From NCBI GenBank assembly GCA_002308595.1, contig DBWH01000005.1, positions 1-23,511 on the forward strand: a DNA stretch of 23,511 bases. The letters run 5' to 3'. Source of the stretch: Mageeibacillus sp. UBA1243 (lineage in GTDB: Bacteria; Bacillota; Clostridia; UBA1212). Shown one piece after another: positions 8,613 to 15,180 of this stretch. The notes beneath the pieces were generated by a model. It worked only from the letters and a program-made list of their open reading frames with translations. It was not told where the DNA came from and made no database searches. A program made the translations under genes and the position numbers. The stretch's first letter is position 1. Every line of letters starts with the position of its first letter.

Positions 8613-8634
8613 GCCCTTTGAAATAACCAAGGGC
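8613..8634 (-). promoter_or_regulatory. Leader hairpin upstream of the GH78-like gene
   Basis: GCCCTT and AAGGGC form a 6-bp stem around a 10-base loop, 37 bases upstream of the start codon. No T-run follows, so it is more likely an operator or an mRNA leader structure than a terminator. A TACAAT -10-like box lies just downstream on the same strand without a good -35. Confidence 0.35.
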
Positions 8635-8650
8635 CGCTTGTCTGCATGGT

Positions 8651-8740
8651 AAAAGGCGTACGCTAAACATCATTTCAAACATCCGCTATATGGAAAAATT
8701 TGAAATCTTAAAGTGTTCCAATGTTTCACGTACGCCTTTT
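8651..8740. repeat. 90-bp interrupted palindrome (three stacked stems)
   Basis: The outer arms AAAAGGCGTACG (8651-8662) and CGTACGCCTTTT (8729-8740) are perfect 12-bp inverted repeats. After two mismatches the pairing continues for 6 bp (AAACAT/ATGTTT). A further inner 8-bp pair (ATTTCAAA 8672-8679 with TTTGAAAT 8699-8706) is offset by a 14-base bulge. The element fills the gap between the SPFH gene end and the GH78-like leader. It could be a terminator for the SPFH gene (arms end in A4/T4), a miniature transposable element without visible target duplication, or a structured RNA. Confidence 0.7.
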
Positions 8741-8766
8741 TCAACAACCCAACGGGTTAATAAATA

Positions 8767-10212
8767 TTAAACTTTGTCGTTCTCATCGAACCTGTCGCCG
8801 CACTGCGGGCAGAATTTCGGAGGATTCTTGGGATCCTCGGGCTCCCATCCGCACTTGTCGCAGCGGTAGAGAGGAGCGTCTGCGGGTTTCTTTTCACCGC
8901 AGTTCTGGCAGAACTTGCCTTTATTGACAGCGCCGCATTTAACGCATGTCCAGCCTTCTTCAGCTTCGGGCTTCTTCTCGCCGCACTCGGGGCAGAATTT
9001 ACCTGTTGCTTCGGTTCCGCACTTGGGGCACTTCCATGTTCCTTCAGGAGCGGGTTTCTTTGTTCCGCACTGAGGGCAGAACTTGCCGGAAACTGTAGCT
9101 CCGCACGAAGGACACTTCCACGCGTCAGCTGCGGGAGCCTGCTGCTGGTTCTGCTGAGCCTGCTGCTGAGCACCCATACCGTAGAGATTGGCAACGTTTG
9201 CGCCGCCTGCGTTCTGAGCAAATCCCATTCCGAGGAAGCCCTGCATAGCGCCGCCCTCGTTCTGAGCAGCGAGCTTCATAGCCTCGATTTGAGCCTGTGT
9301 GAGAGCGCCTGCCGCGAGGCTCGGGTTGTTTGCAAGCCTTGCTTCGTACTGAGCGGTGCTGATCTTGTCCTGCCACTCCTGCTCAACCACGATAGGATTG
9401 AGAGCGATTTCAGAAACGATGATACCTCTGCCTTCGCCCCACTTCTTGGAGAGAGCCTCGTTGACTGCGTCCTGAAGTTCGGGAACGTGGTTGATGAGGT
9501 CTGAAGGTCTGATTTCAAGAGCCGAAACTTTTCCGAGAGCAGGCTGGAGAGCCGCTACGAACTCGGTCTTCATTGTGGAAGCGATTTCGTCTTTCTTGTA
9601 TGTGTCATGAACGTTACCGGCAATGCTTGTGTAGAAGAGCAGCGGGTTCTGAATTCTGAACGTGTAAACACCGGAGCACTTGATCGGAACGTCTATGTCA
9701 AGACCGATCTTCGAGTCAACGACTTTGAATGTGATAGGGCTGGCTGTTCCGAATTTATTGTCAAGGATTTCCTTCATGTTGAAGTAGTAAACACGCTGAT
9801 CTTTTCCCGTGTCACCGCCGTATGTGAACCTTGACCACATTGTCTTGAATGTGTCAACAATGCTCTTTCCGAACTTGCCGGCAAAAATACTGGGCTCTGT
9901 CGAAGAGTTATATGTGAACATACCGGGCTCGCCGCAAACTTCAACGATCTGTCCCTGCTCAACAATGATCATGAACTGGCCGTCTGCAACAACGATACCC
10001 GAACCGTTAGAAATGATATTGTCGCTCCCCTTAGTATTGGCAGATCTCGCGGTATTCACCCTCTTCTCGCCCTTCACCATAAGAGTATCGTTCGGTATTG
10101 ATTCGCAATAGAAATACTCTTTCCACTGGTCCTGAAGAGCTGAGCCGGCGGCACCCTTGGCCGCTGTGAGCAGATTGCTGCCCAAGCTGATAATTCCTCT
10201 GATTAATCCCAT
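8767..10212 (-). CDS. SPFH-domain protein with four C-terminal zinc ribbons
   Basis: The 481-residue protein begins with a short amphipathic segment (about 1-25). An SPFH/band-7-type domain spans about 30-290. A Gln/Ala/Gly-rich linker (about 300-362) follows, then four CxxC...CxxC zinc ribbons (about 366-382, 395-411, 423-438 and 451-471), the last with a longer insertion. The architecture matches the YdjI type of Bacillus, a family known as virion-core-protein-like and linked there to PspA membrane-stress proteins. No transmembrane segment or signal peptide is seen, so a cytoplasmic, membrane-associated oligomer is likely. The ATG at 10212 has AAGGAG 7 bases upstream, and a clear promoter lies 75 bases further. 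It appears monocistronic. Family is confident; cellular role is inferred. Confidence 0.85.
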   Translation of the reverse strand: MGLIRGIISLGSNLLTAAKGAAGSALQDQWKEYFYCESIPNDTLMVKGEKRVNTARSANTKGSDNIISNGSGIVVADGQFMIIVEQGQIVEVCGEPGMFTYNSSTEPSIFAGKFGKSIVDTFKTMWSRFTYGGDTGKDQRVYYFNMKEILDNKFGTASPITFKVVDSKIGLDIDVPIKCSGVYTFRIQNPLLFYTSIAGNVHDTYKKDEIASTMKTEFVAALQPALGKVSALEIRPSDLINHVPELQDAVNEALSKKWGEGRGIIVSEIALNPIVVEQEWQDKISTAQYEARLANNPSLAAGALTQAQIEAMKLAAQNEGGAMQGFLGMGFAQNAGGANVANLYGMGAQQQAQQNQQQAPAADAWKCPSCGATVSGKFCPQCGTKKPAPEGTWKCPKCGTEATGKFCPECGEKKPEAEEGWTCVKCGAVNKGKFCQNCGEKKPADAPLYRCDKCGWEPEDPKNPPKFCPQCGDRFDENDKV

Positions 10213-10255
10213 TGTTTGACTCCTTTCAAATAGATGAGATGTCTATGTAAAACTA

Positions 10256-10269
10256 GCAGAACTCTCTGC
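10256..10269. promoter_or_regulatory. Small inverted repeat in the SPFH gene leader
   Basis: GCAGA and TCTGC flank four bases about 15 bases downstream of the -10 box of the SPFH promoter. It is short, so either an operator half-site pair or chance. Confidence 0.25.
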
Positions 10270-10283
10270 AATAACCAACATAA

Positions 10284-10312
10284 AGTATACCATTCCGCCA
10301 ACGTATTTGCAA
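10284..10312 (-). promoter_or_regulatory. Sigma-A promoter of the SPFH/zinc-ribbon gene
   Basis: TTGCAA and TATACT are spaced by 17 bases on the minus strand, and the -10 is extended by TGG. The transcript would start about 65 bases ahead of the ribosome binding site. Confidence 0.75.
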
Positions 10313-10370
10313 TATATAAATAAAGTCCCCTTCGGGCATTTCGCCGCGGAGCTTACCCTGGTAAAATGAT

Positions 10371-10394
10371 AAATCCGGCCGATAAGCCGGATTT
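10371..10394 (-). terminator. Terminator hairpin after tRNA-Pro
   Basis: A perfect 9-bp stem (AAATCCGGC/GCCGGATTT) with a 6-base loop begins 3 bases after the tRNA CCA end, followed by ATCATTTTA. The stem core CCGGCTT...GCCGG also appears in the terminator of tRNA-Glu. Confidence 0.75.
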
Positions 10395-10397
10395 TTC

Positions 10398-10475
10398 TGG
10401 TCGGAGTGACCTGACTTGAACAGGCGACCTCTTGCACCCCAAGCAAGCACTCTAGCCAAACTGAGCTACACCCCG
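10398..10475 (-). tRNA. tRNA-Pro (anticodon GGG)
   Basis: The 78-base gene folds into a standard cloverleaf. The acceptor stem is CGGGGTG with CACTCCG (one G-T pair), followed by A and an encoded CCA. The anticodon arm is CTTGC-TTGGGGT-GCAAG, giving anticodon GGG, which reads CCC and CCU. The T arm has TTCAAGT in the loop. A strong promoter lies 10 bases upstream and a terminator hairpin directly downstream, so it is transcribed alone. Confidence 0.95.
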
Positions 10476-10485
10476 ACGCCGAGAG

Positions 10486-10514
10486 AGTATAACACAATCT
10501 TAAAATTTTGTAAA
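10486..10514 (-). promoter_or_regulatory. Promoter of tRNA-Pro
   Basis: TTTACA and TATACT are separated by exactly 17 bases on the minus strand, ending 10 bases ahead of the mature tRNA. Confidence 0.75.
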
Positions 10515-10539
10515 GCCGTTTTTTAAAGATAATTTCAAC

Positions 10540-10562
10540 GTGTTAAGGCTTGTGTTAAGGCT
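10540..10562. repeat. Two 11-bp direct repeats with 12-bp period
   Basis: GTGTTAAGGCT occurs at 10540-10550 and 10552-10562, with GTG beginning a third unit. It lies between the fucosidase stop and the tRNA-Pro promoter, in a segment that otherwise shows no clear terminator. Confidence 0.7.
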
Positions 10563-10605
10563 CGTGCGGGGGCGGGGTGCATTGGCGTGTTCGGGGTGAT
10601 TCTTT

Positions 10606-11580
10606 TTATGAGTTAAGCCTTCTCCCCACTTCCCTCAGTATGTCGACAGAGGGTGCCGGTATTCTTCCGAGGTGGTCGGGGCCAACGTTTAAAAGGTAGT
10701 TTACGCCCATTCCGTTCATGTGCTTCAGGTTGTTTAGGATGACGTCTGCGGATTTCCAGTTGTCGTCATAATATTTGAAGCCCCAGGTGTCGTTTAAGGT
10801 GCAGGGAGACTCGTAGAGGATATTGGCGTCATTTTCAGATGGGATGAAATTGTCCTCAGCGGAGACGTAGTCGCCGTAGCCGTTGCCGATGCGGGAGTTC
10901 ACGAGGCAGTCGGGCTGGTACTGCTTCACCATCCTGTAGAGCTCGTCCGTCTGGTCTTTTGTTAAAGTTACAGGAACGTCAAACCAGATGAGGCAGAGGT
11001 CGCCGTACTTTGTGAGAATTTCCTTCACCTGAGGCTTGATTTTTTCCTCAAAGCAAACCTCGTAGTTTTTCGCACTGTCATCGGGATAATCCCAGTTGTT
11101 TGTAAGGTATGCGGCATTGTCGCACCAGACTTTTCCGAAGGTGTAGCCGCCGCCGTCGGGATGAGCCCAGTCAAGATCCTGCGAATAGTAAAGGCCGAGC
11201 TTAAGGCCGTACTTTTTGCAGGATTCAGAAAGTTCCTTTACAACGTCGCGTCCGAAAGGTGTCGCGTCGCACACGTTATAGCTTGTAACGTCGGTCTTAA
11301 ACATCGCAAAACCGTCGTGGTGCTTTGAAGTAAAAACGATATACTTCATCCCGGCGTCTCTCGCGAGCTTCACCCACTCCTCCGCGTCAAAACAGACAGG
11401 GTTGAATGCCTCAGCAAGCTTCTTGTAATCCGCCAATGGAATCCTGAAATACTGCTGCGCCCACTCGCCAATGTAGCCGTTCATCCTTTTGCCCTTCCAC
11501 TCGCCGCCGAGCAGCGAATAAAGGCCCCAGTGGATCATCATGCCGAATTTAGCTTCTCTGAACCATTGTTTTGAATCCAT
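10606..11580 (-). CDS. Alpha-L-fucosidase, GH29 family
   Basis: It cleaves terminal alpha-L-fucose from glycans by a retaining mechanism. The 324 residues form essentially only the catalytic barrel and lack the C-terminal beta domain of longer GH29 enzymes. KFGMMIHWGLYS opens the barrel. SKHHDGF (85-91) is the fucose-binding motif. LIWFD (197-201) supplies the nucleophile, Asp201. Glu257 in YES before the CTLNDTWGF motif is the likely acid/base. No signal peptide is seen, so it acts on sugars taken into the cell. The ATG at 11580 has GGGAGA about 9 bases upstream. No promoter is evident between it and the upstream transposase-fragment gene (81 bp gap with a terminator hairpin), so expression may depend on read-through. 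Family certain; natural linkage unknown. Confidence 0.93.
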   Translation of the reverse strand: MDSKQWFREAKFGMMIHWGLYSLLGGEWKGKRMNGYIGEWAQQYFRIPLADYKKLAEAFNPVCFDAEEWVKLARDAGMKYIVFTSKHHDGFAMFKTDVTSYNVCDATPFGRDVVKELSESCKKYGLKLGLYYSQDLDWAHPDGGGYTFGKVWCDNAAYLTNNWDYPDDSAKNYEVCFEEKIKPQVKEILTKYGDLCLIWFDVPVTLTKDQTDELYRMVKQYQPDCLVNSRIGNGYGDYVSAEDNFIPSENDANILYESPCTLNDTWGFKYYDDNWKSADVILNNLKHMNGMGVNYLLNVGPDHLGRIPAPSVDILREVGRRLNS

Positions 11581-11604
11581 CTTTAACCGTCTCCCGTTTT
11601 CCCA

Positions 11605-11645
11605 TATAAAAAGAGCCCTGTCAATGAAATGAGAGCAGGCTCTTT
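11605..11645 (-). terminator. Terminator between the transposase fragment and fucosidase genes
   Basis: On the minus strand AAAGAGCC and GGCTCTTT form an 8-bp stem, extended by TG/CA with a one-base bulge, followed by TTATATG. It begins 16 bases after the stop codon of the transposase fragment. Confidence 0.7.
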
Positions 11646-11661
11646 AAGCTTTTGTTATCCG

Positions 11662-12144
11662 TTATTTGTCTGTCTTTTTCTTGCGCGGTTTGCGCTTGAT
11701 CTTAAGGAGTCTCGGTTCAACCGCCGAGCCGTTTTTCAGCTTGTAGTTCTTTCCGGCAAGGAGCATGGCAAGGTCTTTGTCAAAACGCTTGTCGATTTCA
11801 TTTTTGGAAAGGAGTCTTCTGAAACGCTGAATGGTGGTTGCATCGGGAACGTTCTCACTGAAGAAGTCAATGTTAAGGAAGTTTCTCATCGCGAAACTGT
11901 CATAGACACAGTCCTCGATTGCCTCGCTCGAAAGACCGAAAATCTGCTGCAGAACATAGACCCTGATCATAATCTCAAGCGCGACAGGCTTTCTTCCCCG
12001 CCTCCCCGTATAGTAAAAAGGCTTCACAACAATAATCCACTCATCCCACGGAATAAGCTTGTCAAAAAAGGCAAGCATCTCATCACGTTTGGTAGAGGTT
12101 TTTCTGTTTTCATATTCAAGACTTGAAAAACTCTGCTGTGCCAT
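11662..12144 (-). CDS. IS5-family transposase, N-terminal domain only
   Basis: The 160-residue product matches the N-terminal DUF772 helix-rich DNA-binding domain of IS5-group transposases (about 10-120: PWDEW, KPFYY, GRRGRKPVALEIMIRVYVLQ, EDCVYDS, ATTIQRFRRLL). Full enzymes are about 310-330 residues. Here the frame ends with a basic tail (KIKRKPRKKK) just where the first catalytic Asp of the DDE domain would stand; VEPRLL replaces the usual VDATLI-like segment. No DDE half is found downstream, and no terminal inverted repeats were recognised. It cannot transpose by itself. Unusually for a decayed element, it keeps a near-consensus promoter, an AAAGGAG site 8 bases before ATG, and a terminator right after the stop, so it may be a retained DNA-binding protein or a recent deletion product. 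Confidence 0.8.
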   Translation of the reverse strand: MAQQSFSSLEYENRKTSTKRDEMLAFFDKLIPWDEWIIVVKPFYYTGRRGRKPVALEIMIRVYVLQQIFGLSSEAIEDCVYDSFAMRNFLNIDFFSENVPDATTIQRFRRLLSKNEIDKRFDKDLAMLLAGKNYKLKNGSAVEPRLLKIKRKPRKKKTDK

Positions 12145-12214
12145 ATCCGTAGCTCCTTTAATCTATAAATCGGCAAGAACAACATGCCGGGCAAAGCTTC
12201 CTTTCACTGTCTGA

Positions 12215-12243
12215 ATTATACCATATCAGCTTTTTTGTTTCAA
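12215..12243 (-). promoter_or_regulatory. Strong sigma-A promoter of the transposase fragment
   Basis: TTGAAA and a perfect TATAAT with TGG extension are separated by 17 bases on the minus strand. A 5-bp hairpin (CGGCA/TGCCG, 12170-12188) lies in the leader between this promoter and the start codon. Confidence 0.8.
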
Positions 12244-12312
12244 CAAAAAGCTTCATTCGGAAAGACAGACCAATATCTTTTTCAGGAGTCTTATTGTCAG
12301 TGCGTATAAACC

Positions 12313-12342
12313 AAAAAGCCGGCTGATTAAAGCCGGATTTTT
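12313..12342 (-). terminator. Terminator after tRNA-Glu
   Basis: CCGGCT and AGCCGG pair around a 6-base loop, flanked by AAAAA on one side and CTTTTT on the other, 31 bases after the tRNA 3' end. The flanking A and T runs make it usable in both directions. Confidence 0.8.
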
Positions 12343-12373
12343 AAGTCGAATCCTTTCGGACCCTTATGTGTTT

Positions 12374-12448
12374 TGGTGACTCTTACGAGAATCGAACTCG
12401 TGTTTCCGCCGTGAGAGGGCGGCGTCTTAGCCGCTTGACCAAAGAGCC
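12374..12448 (-). tRNA. tRNA-Glu (anticodon CTC)
   Basis: The 75-base gene forms a standard cloverleaf with encoded CCA. The acceptor stem is GGCTCTT with AAGAGTC (G2-T71 wobble). The anticodon arm CCGCC-CTCTCAC-GGCGG gives anticodon CTC, reading GAG. The T loop is TTCGATT. It has its own promoter with a perfect -35 and its own terminator, and stands alone. Confidence 0.95.
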
Positions 12449-12467
12449 ATCGTCAAAGCGCTCATAG

Positions 12468-12496
12468 ATGATACCATCATTTTAAAAGCGTGTCAA
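12468..12496 (-). promoter_or_regulatory. Promoter of tRNA-Glu
   Basis: A consensus TTGACA is separated by 17 bases from TATCAT, which is extended by TGG. It ends 20 bases ahead of the mature tRNA. The 464 bases between the genes at 12144 and 12609 hold only this tRNA unit, two terminators and the promoter of the transposase fragment. Confidence 0.8.
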
Positions 12497-12526
12497 CCCC
12501 TATTTTTAAATTTAACACGCCAATGT

Positions 12527-12557
12527 CAAAAGGCGGCAGCCGTATGGTGCTGCCGCC
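12527..12557 (-). terminator. Terminator of the lipoprotein gene
   Basis: A perfect 9-bp GC-rich stem (GGCGGCAGC/GCTGCCGCC) with an 8-base loop is followed by TTTTGAC on the minus strand, about 50 bases after the stop codon. Confidence 0.8.
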
Positions 12558-12608
12558 CTCTTTAACCGCGCAGGGGTTTTGGCGCCCTGTCACATTGGTT
12601 ATTTCGTA

Positions 12609-13562
12609 TTAATAAGCCTTTACGCAGACGTTGTCGATGATAGCGCCTGTACAGTGAGTCCAGAGGAGGAAGTTGGCGCCCTGCTGGTTCTCGGGATCGT
12701 TCTTCCTTGAGTTAAGAAGTTTTCCTTCACCGTTGTAGGTGGAAACCTTTTCCTCACCGATCTCTATTCTGCAGATGAGCACTCCGTCAATATAGAGGTA
12801 AGCATTCATATCGCCGGTCTCAACAAGAGTGACGCGATGCTCCTCATCGAAAACATCCTTAAGACCTGTCTTGACTTTTAAAGCGCCCTCCGGCCAGCCG
12901 CCGGCTGTTCCGACCTCACCTACGCCGTAAACAGGGAAAATACCTTTGCTGTTAAGGCCTATGAACATACCGTCGCCGGTTGATGTTGCTATGCGGTTTG
13001 TGGGTTCCGTAATGAAGAAACCGATCATCAAAGCCATCCACTCAGCATCCCTAAGAGAAGGATCTGTGTAGGCGATCTTGTAGTCGAATGAAATCTCGAA
13101 CTGCTCATAATCGTCAAAGGAGTTGTCGAGGATGGGGTAGAAGGACTGAAGCTCGTTAACCGGAACACCTTCTTTAAAGCAAAGGCAGAGTTTGCCGTCG
13201 ACCATCTCAACGTTTGAAGGCTCGGTGAGGAAACCTGCGTCTTCCATAACGTCGTCAATTTCCCTGTCGTCGAAATTCTCGGAATAGAGAACCTCAACGC
13301 CCTCCTGTCCTTCAGCAAAGATTTTGCCCTTGTTATCACCAAGCTCAGGCTTCGGAGTTGCCTTCGGCTTCGGTGTTGGTGTGGGCTCAGGCTCTGCAGT
13401 CACTTCAGGAGTTCCCTCCGGGGCATCTGTAGGCGCAGCAGTGTTTGCAGGCTCCGCTGTCGGTTTGTCATTTTTTGGTTCGGACTTACCGCAAGCTGCC
13501 AGCATTCCGGCTGAAAGAGCTGCGACAAGCACAAAGATTAACAGTCTTTTAAAGTTTTTCAT
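12609..13562 (-). CDS. Lipoprotein with Pro/Thr-rich linker and lectin-like beta domain
   Basis: The 317-residue precursor has a lysine-rich start, a hydrophobic core and the lipobox LAAC with Cys24, so it should be anchored outside the membrane after lipid attachment. Residues about 30-76 are a Pro/Thr/Glu/Ala spacer with repeats of TP and KP. The remainder (about 85-317) is beta-rich. It opens with YSENFDD, an N-terminal pattern common in concanavalin A-like jelly-roll domains, so glycan binding is a reasonable guess; no catalytic residues can be named. The ATG at 13562 is chosen over an upstream one at 13613 because GAGG lies 8 bases before it and the signal peptide then begins properly. 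Its promoter, leader and signal peptide resemble those of the binding protein at 18661-20142. It lies where frr often follows pyrH. Confidence 0.8.
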   Translation of the reverse strand: MKNFKRLLIFVLVAALSAGMLAACGKSEPKNDKPTAEPANTAAPTDAPEGTPEVTAEPEPTPTPKPKATPKPELGDNKGKIFAEGQEGVEVLYSENFDDREIDDVMEDAGFLTEPSNVEMVDGKLCLCFKEGVPVNELQSFYPILDNSFDDYEQFEISFDYKIAYTDPSLRDAEWMALMIGFFITEPTNRIATSTGDGMFIGLNSKGIFPVYGVGEVGTAGGWPEGALKVKTGLKDVFDEEHRVTLVETGDMNAYLYIDGVLICRIEIGEEKVSTYNGEGKLLNSRKNDPENQQGANFLLWTHCTGAIIDNVCVKAY

Positions 13563-13627
13563 TTTCAATACCTCAAATGAATTGTTTTTTAACCCCGCGC
13601 GGCAAAGTCGCACGAGATGTTTTCTAA

Positions 13628-13656
13628 ATGGTAATAAATTACAGCCACATAGTCAA
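13628..13656 (-). promoter_or_regulatory. Promoter/operator of the lipoprotein gene (shared type)
   Basis: TTGACT is separated by 17 bases from TACCAT. Overlapping the -10 side is the palindrome GTAATAAATTAC (13631-13642, read on the plus strand). The same 12-mer in the same place relative to the same -35 box stands ahead of the binding-protein gene at 20142. The weak -10 and the palindrome suggest a regulated promoter. Confidence 0.6.
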
Positions 13657-13673
13657 ACACTTTGACGCAAAAG

Positions 13674-13695
13674 GCTCAAAAGTTTTTCTTCAAGC
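13674..13695 (-). terminator. Possible weak terminator after pyrH
   Basis: GCTTGA and TTGAGC pair with two G-T wobbles, extended by A-T pairs, and are followed by CTTTTGCG on the minus strand, about 20 bases after the pyrH stop. The short T-run makes it leaky or doubtful. Confidence 0.35.
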
Positions 13696-13715
13696 ATGCA
13701 GTTTATGTCCTGAAT

Positions 13716-14426
13716 TCAGCAGTAAACTTCCGTACCGGGGTTCTCGCCGCAGCAGCACTTGATGATATTCTCAGGCTCGCTTACGCCGAAGACTTTAATC
13801 GGAAGCTTATTCTCAATCGCAAAAGCTGTAGCTGTGAGGTCCATGACCTTCAGCTGCTTTTCGAGGACCTCGGCAAGGGAAACGCGGTCGTATCTCTTGG
13901 CGGTAGGAACCTTGGCGGGGTCTGCGTCGTAGACTGCGTCGATGTTCTTGGCGAGAAGGATGACGTCGCACTTAAGCTCGGCAGCCCTTAAAACTGCTCC
14001 CGTATCGGTTGTGAAGTAAGGTCTTCCGGTGCCGCAGCCGAGGAGAACGACCTTGCCGGCATTCAGCATGTCGTCTGCCTTGGCCTTTACGTAGAACTCG
14101 CAGACCTGGTCCATCTGGAGGGCTGACATAGCGCAGGCGGGCACACCGTTTTGGCGTAATTTATCGGCAAAAGCCATACAGTTCATGACAGTTGCGAGCA
14201 TGCCGATGTGGTCGGCGTCCGTCCTGTCAAATCCGGGGTTTTTGGCGCCGCGCCAGAAGTTTCCGCCGCCGATGACCATTGCAACCTGCACGCCCATGTC
14301 GACCGTGAGAGTCTTGATGACGGAAGCGAGCTTGTCAAGAAAAGCCTCGTCAATACCGGTCTTTCCGCTGCCCGCAAGAGCCTCGCCGCTGAGTTTGATC
14401 ATTACTCTGTTGTACTTCTTTTCCAT
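13716..14426 (-). CDS. pyrH: UMP kinase
   Basis: It phosphorylates UMP to UDP with ATP in pyrimidine nucleotide synthesis and is a hexameric amino-acid-kinase-fold enzyme. It has 236 residues, normal length. KLSGEAL (11-17) and GGGNFWRG (53-60) form the phosphate and UMP-binding loops. GTGRPYFTTDTGA (132-144) and MDLTA (195-199) are the family's other conserved stretches. The ATG at 14426 has GGGAG about 6 bases upstream. It is the third gene after rpsB and tsf, with a 77-bp gap containing a hairpin. The usual next gene, frr, is absent. A diverged 62-bp copy of an internal piece (14025-14086) lies at 20242-20303. Confidence 0.98.
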   Translation of the reverse strand: MEKKYNRVMIKLSGEALAGSGKTGIDEAFLDKLASVIKTLTVDMGVQVAMVIGGGNFWRGAKNPGFDRTDADHIGMLATVMNCMAFADKLRQNGVPACAMSALQMDQVCEFYVKAKADDMLNAGKVVLLGCGTGRPYFTTDTGAVLRAAELKCDVILLAKNIDAVYDADPAKVPTAKRYDRVSLAEVLEKQLKVMDLTATAFAIENKLPIKVFGVSEPENIIKCCCGENPGTEVYC

Positions 14427-14452
14427 TCTTTTTCTCCCGATAGTTATAATAA

Positions 14453-14482
14453 AGGCACGGGGTCTTTTGCGGCACCGTGCCT
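14453..14482 (-). promoter_or_regulatory. Intercistronic hairpin between tsf and pyrH
   Basis: AGGCACGG and CCGTGCCT form an 8-bp stem around a 14-base loop, followed by TTATTATAA on the minus strand. It looks like an attenuator-type partial terminator or a processing/stability hairpin lowering pyrH relative to rpsB and tsf. Confidence 0.65.
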
Positions 14483-14503
14483 GAATAGAGCTTTAATTGC
14501 TTA

Positions 14504-15154
14504 TCAGCCTTTAAGCTGCTTCTGAACTTCCTCAGCGAAATTCTCCTCTTTCTTCTCGAGGCCTTCGCCCATCTCGTATCTTACAAAACGTCTGATCTTG
14601 ATGTTTTCGTTGAGTTTTGCGATAGTCTGAGTGAGAACGTCCTTAACTTTGACTTCAGGATCCTTTACGAAGCTCTGCTCAAGGAGGCAGAAATCTTCAT
14701 AGTACTTGGACATACGGCCCTGAACGATCTTTTCAACAACTTTCTCGGGCTTGCCTTCGTTGAGAGCCTGAGCCTTGAGAACGTTAGCTTCTCTGTCAAG
14801 AGCTTCTTGGGGAACGTCTTCCTTGTTGATGTAAAGAGGCTGGCTTGCAGCGATCTGCATTGCCATGTCTTTAACGAACTGCTTGAAGATAGCGTTTCTT
14901 GCAACGAAGTCTGTCTCGCAGTTAACTTCGATGAGAACACCGATTCTGCCGTTGCCGTGGATGTATGACTCAACAACACCCTCGGAAGCGATTCTGCCGC
15001 TCTTCTTAACAGCGGTGGAAAGTCCCTTCTCGCGGAGATAGTCAATAGCCTTAGCCATGTCGTTGTTGCAAGCCTCAAGAGCCTTCTTGCAGTCAGCAAT
15101 GCCGGCCTGAGTCTTCTCTCTGAGATCTTTAAGTAAATTCATATCTACAGCCAT
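14504..15154 (-). CDS. tsf: Translation elongation factor Ts
   Basis: It exchanges GDP for GTP on EF-Tu. It has 216 residues, at the short end of the family and in line with the compact EF-Ts found in some Clostridia and thermophiles. The N-terminal UBA-like domain (about 4-45) includes the segment [15 protein letters not shown]. The EF-Tu-contacting motif TDFVARN is at 81-87. The ATG at 15154 is chosen over an upstream one at 15190 because AGGAGG lies about 10 bases before it and the product then begins in the family's usual way. It follows rpsB by 58 bp, the gap holding a stable hairpin, and precedes pyrH. Confidence 0.97.
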   Translation of the reverse strand: MAVDMNLLKDLREKTQAGIADCKKALEACNNDMAKAIDYLREKGLSTAVKKSGRIASEGVVESYIHGNGRIGVLIEVNCETDFVARNAIFKQFVKDMAMQIAASQPLYINKEDVPQEALDREANVLKAQALNEGKPEKVVEKIVQGRMSKYYEDFCLLEQSFVKDPEVKVKDVLTQTIAKLNENIKIRRFVRYEMGEGLEKKEENFAEEVQKQLKG

Positions 15155-15180
15155 AATAATTGATCCTCCTGTGTAATATT

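Noticed and set aside
8641..8750. Transposable element with target site duplication around the 90-bp palindrome
   Set aside because: No matching direct repeat was found beside the arms, so the mobile origin is only one possibility.
10243..10497. Minus-strand open frame covering tRNA-Pro
   Set aside because: It runs through a complete tRNA cloverleaf and its terminator, so it is not a gene.
10565..10600. G-quadruplex in the G-rich stretch after the fucosidase gene
   Set aside because: Only three runs of four or more G are present, with a long loop between two of them; it falls short of a standard four-run motif.
11629..12126. Plus-strand open frame antisense to the transposase fragment
   Set aside because: The minus-strand frame has DUF772 similarity, promoter, ribosome site and terminator; the plus frame has none.
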